Of a DNA stretch of 64,000 nucleotides, positions 35,221 through 44,218 are shown one piece after another; the stretch's first letter is position 1, and the number at the start of each line of letters is the position of its first letter. The stretch is from an uncultured Eubacteriales bacterium (GTDB lineage Bacteria > Bacillota > Clostridia > Oscillospirales > CAG-272). The stretch is taken from contig CAOKER010000005.1 of NCBI GenBank assembly GCA_948467545.1, forward strand, positions 62,001 to 126,000. The letters run 5' to 3'. Under the pieces are notes generated by a model that was given only the letters and a program-made list of their open reading frames with translations, was not told where the DNA came from and ran no database searches. Made by a program: the position numbers and the translations under genes.

Positions 35221-35348
35221 AAATGACGGACTTATTTGCCGGCGGTTAATCGGCAGACAAACGCAGCGGGTTTATTTCTTGAGCTTTATATTTGCGCGAC
35301 ATTACTTTTATTATGGTTAATGTAAAATTAAGAAAGGACAGCGGCTTA

Positions 35349-35888
35349 ATGAAAAAATTTTTTCTTTTACTTCCGGGGTTACTGTGCCCGTACATATTGT
35401 TGGTTTTGATGTTCTGCATTTTTATAATAAATTCCTCTGTTATCGGAGAGAATCTTGCCTATATATTATTGAGTTTTGCAGCATTGCTTGTCATATCGAT
35501 ATTATGCAGTCTGATTTATGTTATTTTGGGTTTATGCCGTAAGTGGGATTCAAAAGAAACTGCTTTTCTTACTCTGCTTATTAAAGGGCTTCAGATTCCG
35601 TCGTATATGCTTATATTTGGAATCGGATTTGTATTCTTCTGGACTATTTTTACATATGCCATATCTTTTTTATTGATAATATTTGATTGCTTGACTATTT
35701 TTATCACCGGTCTTTCAGGAATCTTGGCTGTGGTAAGGTGCTATAAGGAAGGAAAGCTTACAAAGGGTGTTGCTTTGGCGCTCGGATTTTGTCAGTTTAT
35801 ATTTTGTATTGATGTGGTAAGTGCCGTAATTGTTTATATAAAATCAAGATCAAAGCCTAAGACCGAATTGACTCAAGGTATAGATTGA
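35349..35888 (+). CDS. Small integral membrane protein of unknown function
   Basis: This 179-residue protein has about four to five hydrophobic segments (near residues 5-28, 35-65, 85-115, 118-130 and 140-165) and a basic C-terminal tail. I do not recognise a family. The ATG at 35349 is preceded by GAAAGG 11 nt upstream; the frame stays open 19 codons earlier without a site. It lies between the LysR gene and the metQ promoter, in the same orientation, and could be controlled by the LysR protein. Confidence 0.75.
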   Translation: MKKFFLLLPGLLCPYILLVLMFCIFIINSSVIGENLAYILLSFAALLVISILCSLIYVILGLCRKWDSKETAFLTLLIKGLQIPSYMLIFGIGFVFFWTIFTYAISFLLIIFDCLTIFITGLSGILAVVRCYKEGKLTKGVALALGFCQFIFCIDVVSAVIVYIKSRSKPKTELTQGID

Positions 35889-35917
35889 ATCTATACATTT
35901 ATATATTATTCATGTAT

Positions 35918-35946
35918 TTGACATATTGCCGCTTATGTTGTATAAT
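35918..35946 (+). promoter_or_regulatory. Perfect consensus promoter of the metQNI operon
   Basis: TTGACA (35918-35923) and TATAAT (35941-35946) are 17 nt apart. No S-box or T-box is visible in the 130-nt leader. The leader does hold a 9-bp hairpin (35992-36000 with 36005-36013) that overlaps a weaker CAGAA/TTCTG hairpin followed by a TTTTTT run. Confidence 0.87.
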
Positions 35947-36083
35947 TCTTGTATAATAAATTTTTAAGTTTTTATGAAAGGTATTGTACAATTCTGAAAG
36001 ATTTCTTTCAGAACAGAGTTCTGCACTTTTTTATCAGAAGCAGGATGAAATCAGAAATTCGTACAAAGAGGATTGTTATAGCT

Positions 36084-36938
36084 ATGAAAAAAAGAATTTT
36101 ATCAATTGTACTTGCGGCAGCTGCTGTTTTTTCGCTGGGAGTATTTTTGTCTTCATGCTCTGAAAACAAAATCGAAATTGCCGTTCCCAACGATACGACA
36201 AATGAAGCGCGTGCGCTGATTCTTCTCGAACAGTTAGGTTATATTAAATTAAAAGAGGATGCCGGAATTAAAGCAACCGTAAGAGATATAGAGGATAATC
36301 CGTACGGCATAAAAATCAGGGAGGTAGAAGCGGCACAGCTTCCGAATGTTCTCAAGGATGTTGATTATGCCGTAATCAATTCCAACTATGCGATTGAAGC
36401 CGGACTTAATCCTTCAAAGGACGCGCTCTCGGTAGAAGGCTCATATTCGGCTTATGGCAATATTCTTGCAGTTAAAGAAGGAAACGAGAATTCGGATAAG
36501 ATCAAAGCTCTTGCGGCCGCACTTGAAAGTCAGAAGACTGCTGACTTTATTGGAGAGAAGTATAACGGACAGATTTTGTCTGTGGTTGACAATCCCGGAG
36601 ACGGATATGATGGGTCTGTGGATTACGCCGCGCTTTCAGGAACAACAATTACTGTAGCTGCGTCTCCGGCTCCGCATGCGGAAATACTTGCGGTTGCCAA
36701 GGAAATTCTTGCAGAGAAGGATATAACTCTTAATATTCAGGAGTACACGGATTATGTTGTTCCCAACAATGTCGTTGATGACGGAACAATAGATGCGAAC
36801 TATTTTCAGCATAAGCCTTATCTTGATGATTTTAATACGGAGAACGGAACGCATCTTGTTTCCGTTGCTGTTATTCATGTCGAACCGATGGGAATCTACG
36901 GAGGTAAACAGACCTCTCTCGATGCTATAAAGAAATGA
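36084..36938 (+). CDS. metQ: Methionine ABC transporter substrate-binding lipoprotein
   Basis: This 284-residue NlpA/MetQ lipoprotein captures methionine outside the membrane. It has a signal peptide (MKKRILSIVLAAAAVFSLGV) ending at lipobox LSSC, then the family pattern with LEQLGYIKLKE, LPNVLKDVDYAVINSNYA and a repeat-like second lobe. It is followed by the ATPase and permease genes, overlapping metN by the ATGA motif. The start at 36084 has AAAGAGG 12 nt upstream; the frame is open further upstream but without a signal peptide there. Confidence 0.95.
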   Translation: MKKRILSIVLAAAAVFSLGVFLSSCSENKIEIAVPNDTTNEARALILLEQLGYIKLKEDAGIKATVRDIEDNPYGIKIREVEAAQLPNVLKDVDYAVINSNYAIEAGLNPSKDALSVEGSYSAYGNILAVKEGNENSDKIKALAAALESQKTADFIGEKYNGQILSVVDNPGDGYDGSVDYAALSGTTITVAASPAPHAEILAVAKEILAEKDITLNIQEYTDYVVPNNVVDDGTIDANYFQHKPYLDDFNTENGTHLVSVAVIHVEPMGIYGGKQTSLDAIKK

Positions 36939-37945
36939 TTGAACTTAAAAATCTGTCGAAAACATTCTTGCTTTCAGATACTAAGGTTGAGGCCCTTAGG
37001 AATATCTCTCTGACTGTAAATAACGGCGATATATATGGAATAATCGGAATGAGCGGCGCGGGAAAAAGTACGCTTGTCCGATGTATAAATATGCTGGAGC
37101 GCCCTACAGGCGGCTCTGTGCTTATAGACGGGCTTGATATAGGAGCTCTCGGAGAAAAGGAGCTGCGCGGCGTCAGACGCAGAATAGCTATGATTTTTCA
37201 GAGCTTTAATCTTCTTATGCAGCGTACATGTTTAAGAAATGTGTGTTTTCCTCTTGAACTGGAGGGGATGAAGCGCTCGGAGGCGGAGAAGCGTGCAAAG
37301 GAGCTTCTTGAGCTTGTCGGACTTCCGGATAAGGCCGGTGCATATCCTGCTCAGTTGTCGGGAGGGCAAAAGCAGCGTGTTGCAATTGCCCGCGCGCTTG
37401 CTACCAATCCGGAGGTGCTTTTGTGCGATGAGGCTACGAGCGCGCTTGATCCGAAGACGACACATTCAATTTTGGGACTTATCCGGGATATAAATAGGCG
37501 GCTGGGTATTACGGTTATAATTATAACCCATCAGATGAGTGTTGTCGAGGAGATTTGTAACCGCGTTGCTATCATTGATAACGGAACCATTGCCGAAGAG
37601 GGAGATGTAACGGATGTTTTTTCTCATCCTAAATCCGAGGCTGCAAGACATCTTGTTTTTCCGGAAAACGCGGGGGAGACGCTGCCGGTCGATATGGACT
37701 GCAGGAAGATACGTATCGTTTTCAACGGACAGCAGCCGACTTCCGAGCCTGTAATTGCAAGTATGGCGATTTCCGAGGGGATTGCGGCGTCCATATTGTA
37801 CGCTTCATCCAGAATGATCGGGAACAAGGTTTACGGAAGCATGATACTCGGACTTCCCGATGATGATACGGCGGTAAAACGGGCACTTGCATTTCTTTCC
37901 GCATATGAAAATATAATTGCTGAGGAGGTAACAGAAAATGAATGA
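36935..37945 (+). CDS. metN: Methionine ABC transporter ATP-binding protein
   Basis: This 336-residue ATPase powers the MetNIQ importer. Walker A is GMSGAGKST, the signature LSGGQKQRVAIA, Walker B VLLCDEATSALDP and the switch His lies in IIITHQMSV. The C-terminal part (about 250-336) is the regulatory NIL domain that senses cytoplasmic methionine in known MetN proteins. It overlaps metQ by 4 nt and metI by 8 nt, so the three are translationally coupled. Confidence 0.96.
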   Translation: MIELKNLSKTFLLSDTKVEALRNISLTVNNGDIYGIIGMSGAGKSTLVRCINMLERPTGGSVLIDGLDIGALGEKELRGVRRRIAMIFQSFNLLMQRTCLRNVCFPLELEGMKRSEAEKRAKELLELVGLPDKAGAYPAQLSGGQKQRVAIARALATNPEVLLCDEATSALDPKTTHSILGLIRDINRRLGITVIIITHQMSVVEEICNRVAIIDNGTIAEEGDVTDVFSHPKSEAARHLVFPENAGETLPVDMDCRKIRIVFNGQQPTSEPVIASMAISEGIAASILYASSRMIGNKVYGSMILGLPDDDTAVKRALAFLSAYENIIAEEVTENE

Positions 37946-38642
37946 AGGTATTTTTGCTTCCGAGGCGCTTAAAGAAGCATTTTTAATTCTTCGGGATGAA
38001 ATTCCGTTCGCTGTCTGGGAGACATTTTATGTTACCGTTGTCTCAACTCTTTTTGCGGTAATAATCGGACTTCCGCTCGGTGTACTTCTTGTAGCAGGTG
38101 AAAAGGGAGGAGTGCTTCCTCTGCCTGGAATCGTACTTCGTGTTCTGAACATTGTTATAAATCTTCTTCGCTCGATTCCGTTTCTTATTCTTATGATTAT
38201 TGTGTTTCCTTTGACAAGGTTGATCGTGGGTACCAGCGTCGGGACTACGGCTTCGATAGTCCCGCTTGTAATAGCTGCTTTTCCTTTTATTGCGCGCCTT
38301 GCCGAAGGAAGTCTCCGTGAGATTGATCCGAATGTAATTGAGGCCGCTCAAAGTATGGGAGCGTCGCCGCTTGAAATTATAATTAAGGTTATGATTCCGG
38401 AAAGTATACCGTCGCTCATTACAAATGCGACGACAGCTGTTACTACAGTGTTGGGATATACGGCGATGAGCGGAATCATCGGAGGCGGAGGACTTGGAAA
38501 AATTGCTATCAATTACGGATACTACCGCTATAAGTATATTGTTATGATTTTTGCTGTTATAATTTTAATGGTTCTTGTTCAGATATTTCAGTCGGCGGGT
38601 ACTGCGCTTGCCGCAAGGTGTGATAAGCGAATCAGACGCTGA
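37938..38642 (+). CDS. metI: Methionine ABC transporter permease
   Basis: This 234-residue permease has five predicted helices and the EAA coupling motif (EAAQSMGASPLEIIIKVMIPES), which contacts MetN. It completes the MetQNI importer. The length matches MetI of other bacteria. A terminator follows 15 nt after the stop. Confidence 0.96.
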   Translation: MNEGIFASEALKEAFLILRDEIPFAVWETFYVTVVSTLFAVIIGLPLGVLLVAGEKGGVLPLPGIVLRVLNIVINLLRSIPFLILMIIVFPLTRLIVGTSVGTTASIVPLVIAAFPFIARLAEGSLREIDPNVIEAAQSMGASPLEIIIKVMIPESIPSLITNATTAVTTVLGYTAMSGIIGGGGLGKIAINYGYYRYKYIVMIFAVIILMVLVQIFQSAGTALAARCDKRIRR

Positions 38643-38656
38643 AAAAAATAATTAAT

Positions 38657-38697
38657 AACGGGCGGCGCAAAAAATCAGTGCGGAAGCCCGTTTTTTA
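38657..38697 (+). terminator. Terminator of the metQNI operon
   Basis: AACGGGC (38657-38663) pairs with GCCCGTT (38686-38692), with further GCGC/TGCG pairing inside, followed by a T-run. Confidence 0.85.
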
Positions 38698-38729
38698 TTT
38701 TTGCAAGGTATTCGGCTTGAGTTTTCGTG

Positions 38730-38758
38730 TTGACAAAGTTATGAAAGCGTTGTATAAT
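38730..38758 (+). promoter_or_regulatory. Perfect consensus promoter of galE
   Basis: TTGACA (38730-38735) and TATAAT (38753-38758) are 17 nt apart. The leader to galE is about 115 nt. Confidence 0.88.
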
Positions 38759-38878
38759 TTACCTGTTTGATTTTCATTATTCGCCGCAGTGGGCGGCAGA
38801 ATTGAGAGTGGCGTGAAATATTCGGAAATCTGCAAATCGCAGCGTACTTTTTTCACATTAGAAAGGCATGGTAATTTT

Positions 38879-39898
38879 ATGAAGATATTGCTTACCGGGG
38901 GCGCAGGATATATCGGTATTCATACAGCCGTTGAGCTTTGCATTGCCGGCTATGACGTTGTTATAGCCGATAATTATTTTAACAGTACGCCTGAAGCTGT
39001 CAAGCGTGCGGAGAGACTTACAGGGGCGACTATACCTGTATATGAAGTCGACGTGGCTGACAAGGATGCTCTTCATGCTGTTTTTGAGGCGGAGGATATT
39101 GACGGAGTAATCCATTTTGCGGGATATAAAGCGGTCGGAGATTCTGTAAAATATCCGGTTTCATATTATCGGAATAATATAGACACAACGCTCACGCTTC
39201 TTGATACTATGGAAGAATTTGGAGTTCGGATTTTGATTTTTAGCTCTTCGGCTACTGTTTATGGGGTACCGAAAAAAACTCCGCTTTCGGAGTCGGACGG
39301 ACGCGGCATGTGTACGAATCCGTACGGATGGACAAAATGGATGATTGAACAGATTATTTCCGACGCCGTGATTGCGCGTCCGGAGCTTTCCGCGGTGCTT
39401 TTGAGGTATTTTAATCCGATAGGCGCGCATCCGAGCGGTGTAATAGGTGAGAATCCCAACGGTGTTCCCAATAATCTGATGCCTTATATAACACAGGTTG
39501 CTGTAGGAAAGAGAGATCATCTCAGCGTATTCGGCAACGACTATAAAACGCATGACGGAACCGGGGTACGTGACTATATACATGTTGTCGATCTTGCCTG
39601 CGGGCATGTCAAGGCTATTGATTATTGTCTTAAAATAAAGGGAACGGATGTAATCAATCTCGGAACAGGCGTCGGCTACAGCGTGCTTGATCTTGTTAAT
39701 ACATTTGAGAAGGTTAACGGTATTAAAATACCGTATGTGATAGCCCCTCGCCGTCCCGGAGATACCGATGAATTATATTCGGATCCCTCAAAGGCTGCGG
39801 AGGTTCTTGGCTGGAATGCGAAGTATGGGATTGAGGATATGTGCAGAGACAGCTGGAACTGGCAGAAGAATAATCCGGACGGTTATCAGACAAAATAA
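38879..39898 (+). CDS. galE: UDP-glucose 4-epimerase
   Basis: This 339-residue short-chain dehydrogenase/reductase-type enzyme interconverts UDP-glucose and UDP-galactose. It shows the NAD-binding GGAGYIGIHTAVEL, the FSSSATVYG serine motif, the YGWTKWMIE catalytic Tyr-x3-Lys and the VRDYIHVVDL and NLGTGVGYSVLDL signatures. The start at 38879 is fixed by the MKILLTGGAGYIG N-terminus, with GAAAGG 12 nt upstream. It has its own promoter, so it is probably single-gene. It could feed the galactose units of the cell envelope or exopolysaccharide. Confidence 0.96.
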   Translation: MKILLTGGAGYIGIHTAVELCIAGYDVVIADNYFNSTPEAVKRAERLTGATIPVYEVDVADKDALHAVFEAEDIDGVIHFAGYKAVGDSVKYPVSYYRNNIDTTLTLLDTMEEFGVRILIFSSSATVYGVPKKTPLSESDGRGMCTNPYGWTKWMIEQIISDAVIARPELSAVLLRYFNPIGAHPSGVIGENPNGVPNNLMPYITQVAVGKRDHLSVFGNDYKTHDGTGVRDYIHVVDLACGHVKAIDYCLKIKGTDVINLGTGVGYSVLDLVNTFEKVNGIKIPYVIAPRRPGDTDELYSDPSKAAEVLGWNAKYGIEDMCRDSWNWQKNNPDGYQTK

Positions 39899-40332
39899 TT
39901 ATCACACTAAATAATTAAAATGTTTTTTCCGCCGCGACGGTGTAACCTCACGGCGGTTAATATATTTAACCGTATATAAGAACAAAAGCCTTTTATTCGT
40001 AGCTGACTGCGGTGTCCAGTAATTTTCTGCCTAATAACGAGAAAAATTGCATAACGAGAAAAATGCATTGTATAGGGAAAATAGGAACATATGGGAAATA
40101 AGAACATAGGGAAAATAGTTAAAATGGGGAAAGGGGAAATAGGGAAAAACGTTTGTTATCCGGTCCCTTGACGGTTGCGCGCATTAACAGCGGTATTCTA
40201 AAATGTGTGGTTATCTTATGTTCTTATCGTCTTTTATAATCATAAATTTTATGGTTTAAATGCTATGTTCAGTTATATCAATGGAAGTTATGAGGATTAC
40301 TCTGACAAATTTCGGGAAGGAGTTGCAATATA
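39899..40332. other. Intergenic region between galE and the MATE gene
   Basis: A GC-rich hairpin (CCGCCG at 39929-39934 with CGGCGG at 39951-39956), an A/G-rich repeat tract and AT-rich DNA fill this 434-nt gap. No gene and no clear promoter were found. The near-repeat of AAATAATTA just after the galE stop (about 39892 and 39910) is a weak example of end duplication. Confidence 0.5.
40036..40149. repeat. Low-complexity tandem repeat tract
   Basis: AACGAGAAAAATTGCAT (40036-40052) is followed directly by AACGAGAAAAATGCAT (40053-40068). A GGGAAA-containing unit then recurs about every 9-20 nt (GGGAAAATAGGAACATA, GGGAAATAAGAACATA, GGGAAAATAG). The tract is purine-rich on the plus strand and noncoding. 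Confidence 0.75.
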
Positions 40333-41706
40333 GTGAGCAATATAAGCGAATCGGAAACAGCCGAGGCGTACTATAAGAAAATGACGGAAACTTCGGTTTC
40401 CCGTCTTATTGTAACGCTTGGAATTCCGACGACGGTATCAATGCTGATAAGCGGTATATACAACCTTGCGGACACATATTTTGTCGGAACTCTCGGAGAG
40501 AGTCCGCAGGCTGCAACCGGAATTTTATTTACGCTTCAGGCAATAATACAGGCGATAGCATTTATGCTGGGGCATGGAAGCGGTTCCTTTGTTTCCGCCG
40601 CGCTTGCCGAGAAGAATATAAAGCGGGCGTCGAAATACGTTTCTACAGCGTTTTTTACGGGAGCTGTAATCGGTACGATTCTTTCCGTATTCGGAATCTT
40701 GTTTTTGTCTCCGTTTATGCGGCTGCTCGGTTCGACGGAAACGATACTTCCTTACGCGTGTGATTATGGTATATGTGTGCTTATATCATGTCCGTTTATG
40801 ATTTGTTCATTGATTTTGAATAATAACCTTAGATATGAAGGCAAGGCTTTTTATGCCATGATCGGTCTTACCGTCGGCGGTGTTCTCAATATATTCGGAG
40901 ATTTTTTACTTATCAAAGTATTTTCGCTTGGTGTACTCGGAGCCGGAATTGCAACGGCGGTATCTCAGTTTATCAGCTTTATAATTTTGCTTTTTTGGTA
41001 CGGAAGAATGGCTCAGGGGACAATTTCTTTAAAATATATAAGCCGAAGCATGAAGACGTATCTGTCAATAATTAAAGTTGGATTTCCTTCTTTTATAAGA
41101 CAGGGGCTTTCGTCTGTATCTAACGGCATTCTGAATAATCTTGCCAAACCCTTTGGAGATGCCGCTATAGCTGCTCTCAGCGTCGTAGGAAAGTATTCAT
41201 CTTTTATAATGTGCGTCGGATTGGGAATAGGACAGGGTTTTCAGCCGGTTTCTTCATTTAATTATCAGGCGGGAAAATATAAGCGCGTGAAGCGAGGATT
41301 GGTTTTTACGACGCTTTTTGCTTTTGCGGCTGTAGGAATTCTCGCTTTGCTTGGAATTATTTTTTCCGAACAGATTGTTCGGGTATTTCAAAAAAGTCCG
41401 GATGTTATATCGATCGGCTCGGAGGCGCTTAAGTATTCTTCTGCGGGACTTATATTCTTTCCTATTTCTGTTCCTGTCAATATGCTGTATCAGAGTATAA
41501 GAAGGCCGGGTGTGTCCTCCGTACTTTCTCTGATGCGTTCAGGTCTGATATTTATACCGGTTATTTTTGTAATGTCTCATTTCTTTTTGCTCCGCGGAAT
41601 TCTTTTGTCACAGCCTTTGGCCGACGCCGCAACAGGACTTATAAGCATACCGTTTATATTGAGATTTCTTCATACGACACCCGACGAGGATTGTCCTGAT
41701 TCATAA
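40333..41706 (+). CDS. MATE-family multidrug/metabolite efflux transporter
   Basis: This 457-residue protein has twelve predicted helices in two similar halves, with the MATE pattern in the first helix (LGIPTTVSMLISGIYNLADTYFVG) and GNGLSSVSNG-like and GIGQGFQPV segments. MATE proteins export drugs or metabolites using a Na+ or H+ gradient. The GTG start lies about 10 nt after AAGGAG. It stands alone between galE and the SAH hydrolase gene, and its substrate cannot be deduced. Confidence 0.93.
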   Translation: MSNISESETAEAYYKKMTETSVSRLIVTLGIPTTVSMLISGIYNLADTYFVGTLGESPQAATGILFTLQAIIQAIAFMLGHGSGSFVSAALAEKNIKRASKYVSTAFFTGAVIGTILSVFGILFLSPFMRLLGSTETILPYACDYGICVLISCPFMICSLILNNNLRYEGKAFYAMIGLTVGGVLNIFGDFLLIKVFSLGVLGAGIATAVSQFISFIILLFWYGRMAQGTISLKYISRSMKTYLSIIKVGFPSFIRQGLSSVSNGILNNLAKPFGDAAIAALSVVGKYSSFIMCVGLGIGQGFQPVSSFNYQAGKYKRVKRGLVFTTLFAFAAVGILALLGIIFSEQIVRVFQKSPDVISIGSEALKYSSAGLIFFPISVPVNMLYQSIRRPGVSSVLSLMRSGLIFIPVIFVMSHFFLLRGILLSQPLADAATGLISIPFILRFLHTTPDEDCPDS

Positions 41707-41788
41707 TAATTGTTGCGGTAAACCGTTATTGGACATACGGCCGAAACTTGAGTAAATATAGAGCATGGCTATCAATTAATTTCGTAAG

Positions 41789-41817
41789 TTGACAAGAAAT
41801 GCAGTTTTTGTTATAAT
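41789..41817 (+). promoter_or_regulatory. Perfect consensus promoter of the SAH hydrolase operon
   Basis: TTGACA (41789-41794) and TATAAT (41812-41817) are 17 nt apart. The leader is about 80 nt. No SAH riboswitch pattern is visible in it. Confidence 0.87.
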
Positions 41818-41900
41818 TATTTCTGTTTATATATTGAATGCGCGAAGAGTATAGTTTTTATCTTTAATATATTTTACGTTAGGAAGGTATGGAAAATAAA

Positions 41901-43136
41901 ATGAGCGATATAAAGGATATAAATTTGGCGGCTTCCGGATGGGATAAAATCAACTGGGTGAAGAGCTATATGCCTGTTTTGAGCAGAATAAACAGGGAAT
42001 TCGAGCAGACCAAGCCTTTTTCCGGAAAGAAGATTTCAATGTCTATTCATCTTGAGGCTAAAACTGCTTATCTTGCTCTTACACTGAAGGCAGGCGGAGC
42101 TGACGTCCGTGTAACGGGTTGTAATCCGCTTTCAACTCAGGATGATGTGGCCGCTGCGCTTGCGTCCGACGGTTTTGAGGTAAACGCCCGTCACGGAGTT
42201 GACGAGGAAACATATACCGAACATTTGAAGAGAACGCTTGCCTTTTGTCCGGACCTTATGATAGATGACGGCGGAGATCTTACCAATCTTCTTCATGGAG
42301 AATGTATCGAGTACCGCGGGAATCTTCTCGGAGGAGGAGAGGAAACAACGACGGGAATTCACCGCTTATTTGCAAGACAGGCAAGGGGAGAGCTTTGCTT
42401 TCCGATGATTGATGTAAATGACGCAGACTGCAAGCATCTTTTTGATAATCGTTACGGCACCGGTCAGTCTACCCTTGACGGAATAATGAACAGTACCAAT
42501 CTTGTCATAGCCGGTAAGAATGTTGTCGTTGCAGGCTACGGATGGTGCGGAAAAGGTGTTTCCATGCGTGCAAAGGGAATGGGCGCAAGAGTTATTGTCA
42601 CAGAGGTGAATCCGGTAAGGGCGATAGAGGCCGCGATGGACGGATTTTCGGTTATGCCTATGGATGACGCCGCAAAGATCGGAGATCTTTTTATAACGGT
42701 AACAGGATGCAGCGATGTAATCAGACGCGAGCATTTTGAAAATATGAAGGACGGAGCTCTTCTTGCAAACTCAGGTCACTTCGACGTTGAAATCGATAAA
42801 ATTGCGCTTTCCGAGCTTGCCGCCGACAAATGGCAGAGAAAGCCTAATATAGTGGGATACCGTATGAAGGACGGAAGAATTCTCAATCTTCTTGCGGAGG
42901 GAAGGCTTGTAAATCTTGCCGCGGGAAACGGGCACCCCGCGGAAATTATGGATATGAGCTTTGCACTTCAGGCAAAGTGTCTCGAATATATAGCGAAAAA
43001 CGGTAGGCGTCTCGAAAACCGTGTATACGAGGTTCCGGCTGAAATTGACAGAGCGGTCGCTGAAATTAAGCTTGAAGCTATGGGAATGAAGATAGATTCC
43101 CTTTCTGCCGAGCAGAGGGCATATCTTGCAAAATAA
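41901..43136 (+). CDS. ahcY: S-adenosylhomocysteine hydrolase
   Basis: This 411-residue enzyme hydrolyses S-adenosylhomocysteine (or the inosine analogue in some organisms) to homocysteine, recycling the methyl cycle by-product. The NAD-binding site [20 protein letters not shown] and the substrate motifs SIHLEAKTA and IDDGGDLT are canonical, with HFDVEID near the C-terminus. It lacks the large insert found in many proteobacterial enzymes, like archaeal and some Firmicute forms. The ATG at 41901 has GGAAGG 13 nt upstream; an ATG at 41889 is nearly on that site. Many Firmicutes use Pfs/LuxS instead, so its presence is informative. Confidence 0.95.
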   Translation: MSDIKDINLAASGWDKINWVKSYMPVLSRINREFEQTKPFSGKKISMSIHLEAKTAYLALTLKAGGADVRVTGCNPLSTQDDVAAALASDGFEVNARHGVDEETYTEHLKRTLAFCPDLMIDDGGDLTNLLHGECIEYRGNLLGGGEETTTGIHRLFARQARGELCFPMIDVNDADCKHLFDNRYGTGQSTLDGIMNSTNLVIAGKNVVVAGYGWCGKGVSMRAKGMGARVIVTEVNPVRAIEAAMDGFSVMPMDDAAKIGDLFITVTGCSDVIRREHFENMKDGALLANSGHFDVEIDKIALSELAADKWQRKPNIVGYRMKDGRILNLLAEGRLVNLAAGNGHPAEIMDMSFALQAKCLEYIAKNGRRLENRVYEVPAEIDRAVAEIKLEAMGMKIDSLSAEQRAYLAK

Positions 43137-43246
43137 AATCTTTATTTGTTATTTGAACTGTTTTGATCTCAGTCTGATTTTTTGCATTAAAAAATTGACG
43201 CAGGAGATTAAGAAAATCCTTTGCTTTTTAAGGAAATAGCTTGGTT

Positions 43247-44185
43247 ATGAGAATTATAAGACTTAAAGACGGTATGGAGGTCGGAGATGCTCCGTCCTGT
43301 GCGGCGGCGTTCGGAAACTTTGACGGAGTTCACACCGGACACCGTGCTTTGCTGACGGAGGTAGTAAAAGTTTCATCAGGGAGCGACGGAGCTCTTGCAC
43401 CGGCGGTTTGGACGCTTCGCGGCTTTGAATTGGGGGACGGAAAAAAGCTTACGTCCTTCTCGGAAAAATGCTGTTTGTTTAAGGATGCGGGAATTGAATA
43501 TCTTTTTACCGATGATTATACGGAGGTTAGGAGTCTCTCACCCGATGAGTTTATATCAAATCATGTTATTGAAAAAATGAACTGTTTTCATTCCGTCTGC
43601 GGCTATAATTTCAGCTTTGGAGCAGGCGCTTCCGGAAGCTCTGATACTATGCGGAATCTGATGCTTGCGTTTGGGCGCAGTTCAACCGTAGTGCCGCCTT
43701 ATACCATCGGTGGAACTGTCGTAAGCTCTACCGCCGTGCGTGATCTTCTTGCCGGAGGATGCACGGAGGAAGCTGCGGAAATGCTGGGGCGTCCGTACAG
43801 TCTTTCCGGAGTTGTAATTCACGGTAAGGCTTTGGGCAGAACTCTTGGCTTTCCCACCGCAAATATTTTGCCTGAAAAGGAATTTGCAGTTCCGAAGCGA
43901 GGCGTGTATCTTACGCGGACATTGTTTTTATCCGACGGTCATATTGGGGAAGACGGATTTTTTTCAGTCACAAATGTCGGTATTAATCCAACGGTTGGCG
44001 GGGAAAAGCGTATAAAATGTGAAAGCTACATTCTCGACTATACGGGTGATCTGTACGGAAAGAACATACAGATACTTTTCTATAAAAAGCTGCGTGATGA
44101 AAGGAAATTTTCGAATGTACAGGAGCTTACAGATGCGGTAAGACAGAATATAGAGGATTGCCGCGAATGGAGCAGACAATTTTAA
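43247..44185 (+). CDS. ribF: Bifunctional riboflavin kinase/FAD synthetase
   Basis: This 312-residue enzyme makes FMN then FAD from riboflavin. The N-terminal adenylyltransferase has the GNFDGVHTGHRAL motif and the NFSFG segment, plus the STAVR end motif. The C-terminal kinase has the GRTLGFPTAN signature and the GVYLTRT and NPTVGG segments. The ATG at 43247 has AAGG 13 nt upstream; a TTG at 43241 is in frame. The next gene starts 33 nt later, so they may be co-transcribed. Confidence 0.95.
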   Translation: MRIIRLKDGMEVGDAPSCAAAFGNFDGVHTGHRALLTEVVKVSSGSDGALAPAVWTLRGFELGDGKKLTSFSEKCCLFKDAGIEYLFTDDYTEVRSLSPDEFISNHVIEKMNCFHSVCGYNFSFGAGASGSSDTMRNLMLAFGRSSTVVPPYTIGGTVVSSTAVRDLLAGGCTEEAAEMLGRPYSLSGVVIHGKALGRTLGFPTANILPEKEFAVPKRGVYLTRTLFLSDGHIGEDGFFSVTNVGINPTVGGEKRIKCESYILDYTGDLYGKNIQILFYKKLRDERKFSNVQELTDAVRQNIEDCREWSRQF

Positions 44186-44218
44186 TACGTTATTTCCGTG
44201 GAAAGGAAAACGCTGGGA

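Noticed and set aside
35947..36083. S-box (SAM) riboswitch before metQ
   Set aside because: The leader is short and lacks the S-box core; only small hairpins are visible.
40036..40149. CRISPR array
   Set aside because: Units are 16-20 nt, adjacent and degenerate with no regular spacers. This is low-complexity repetition.
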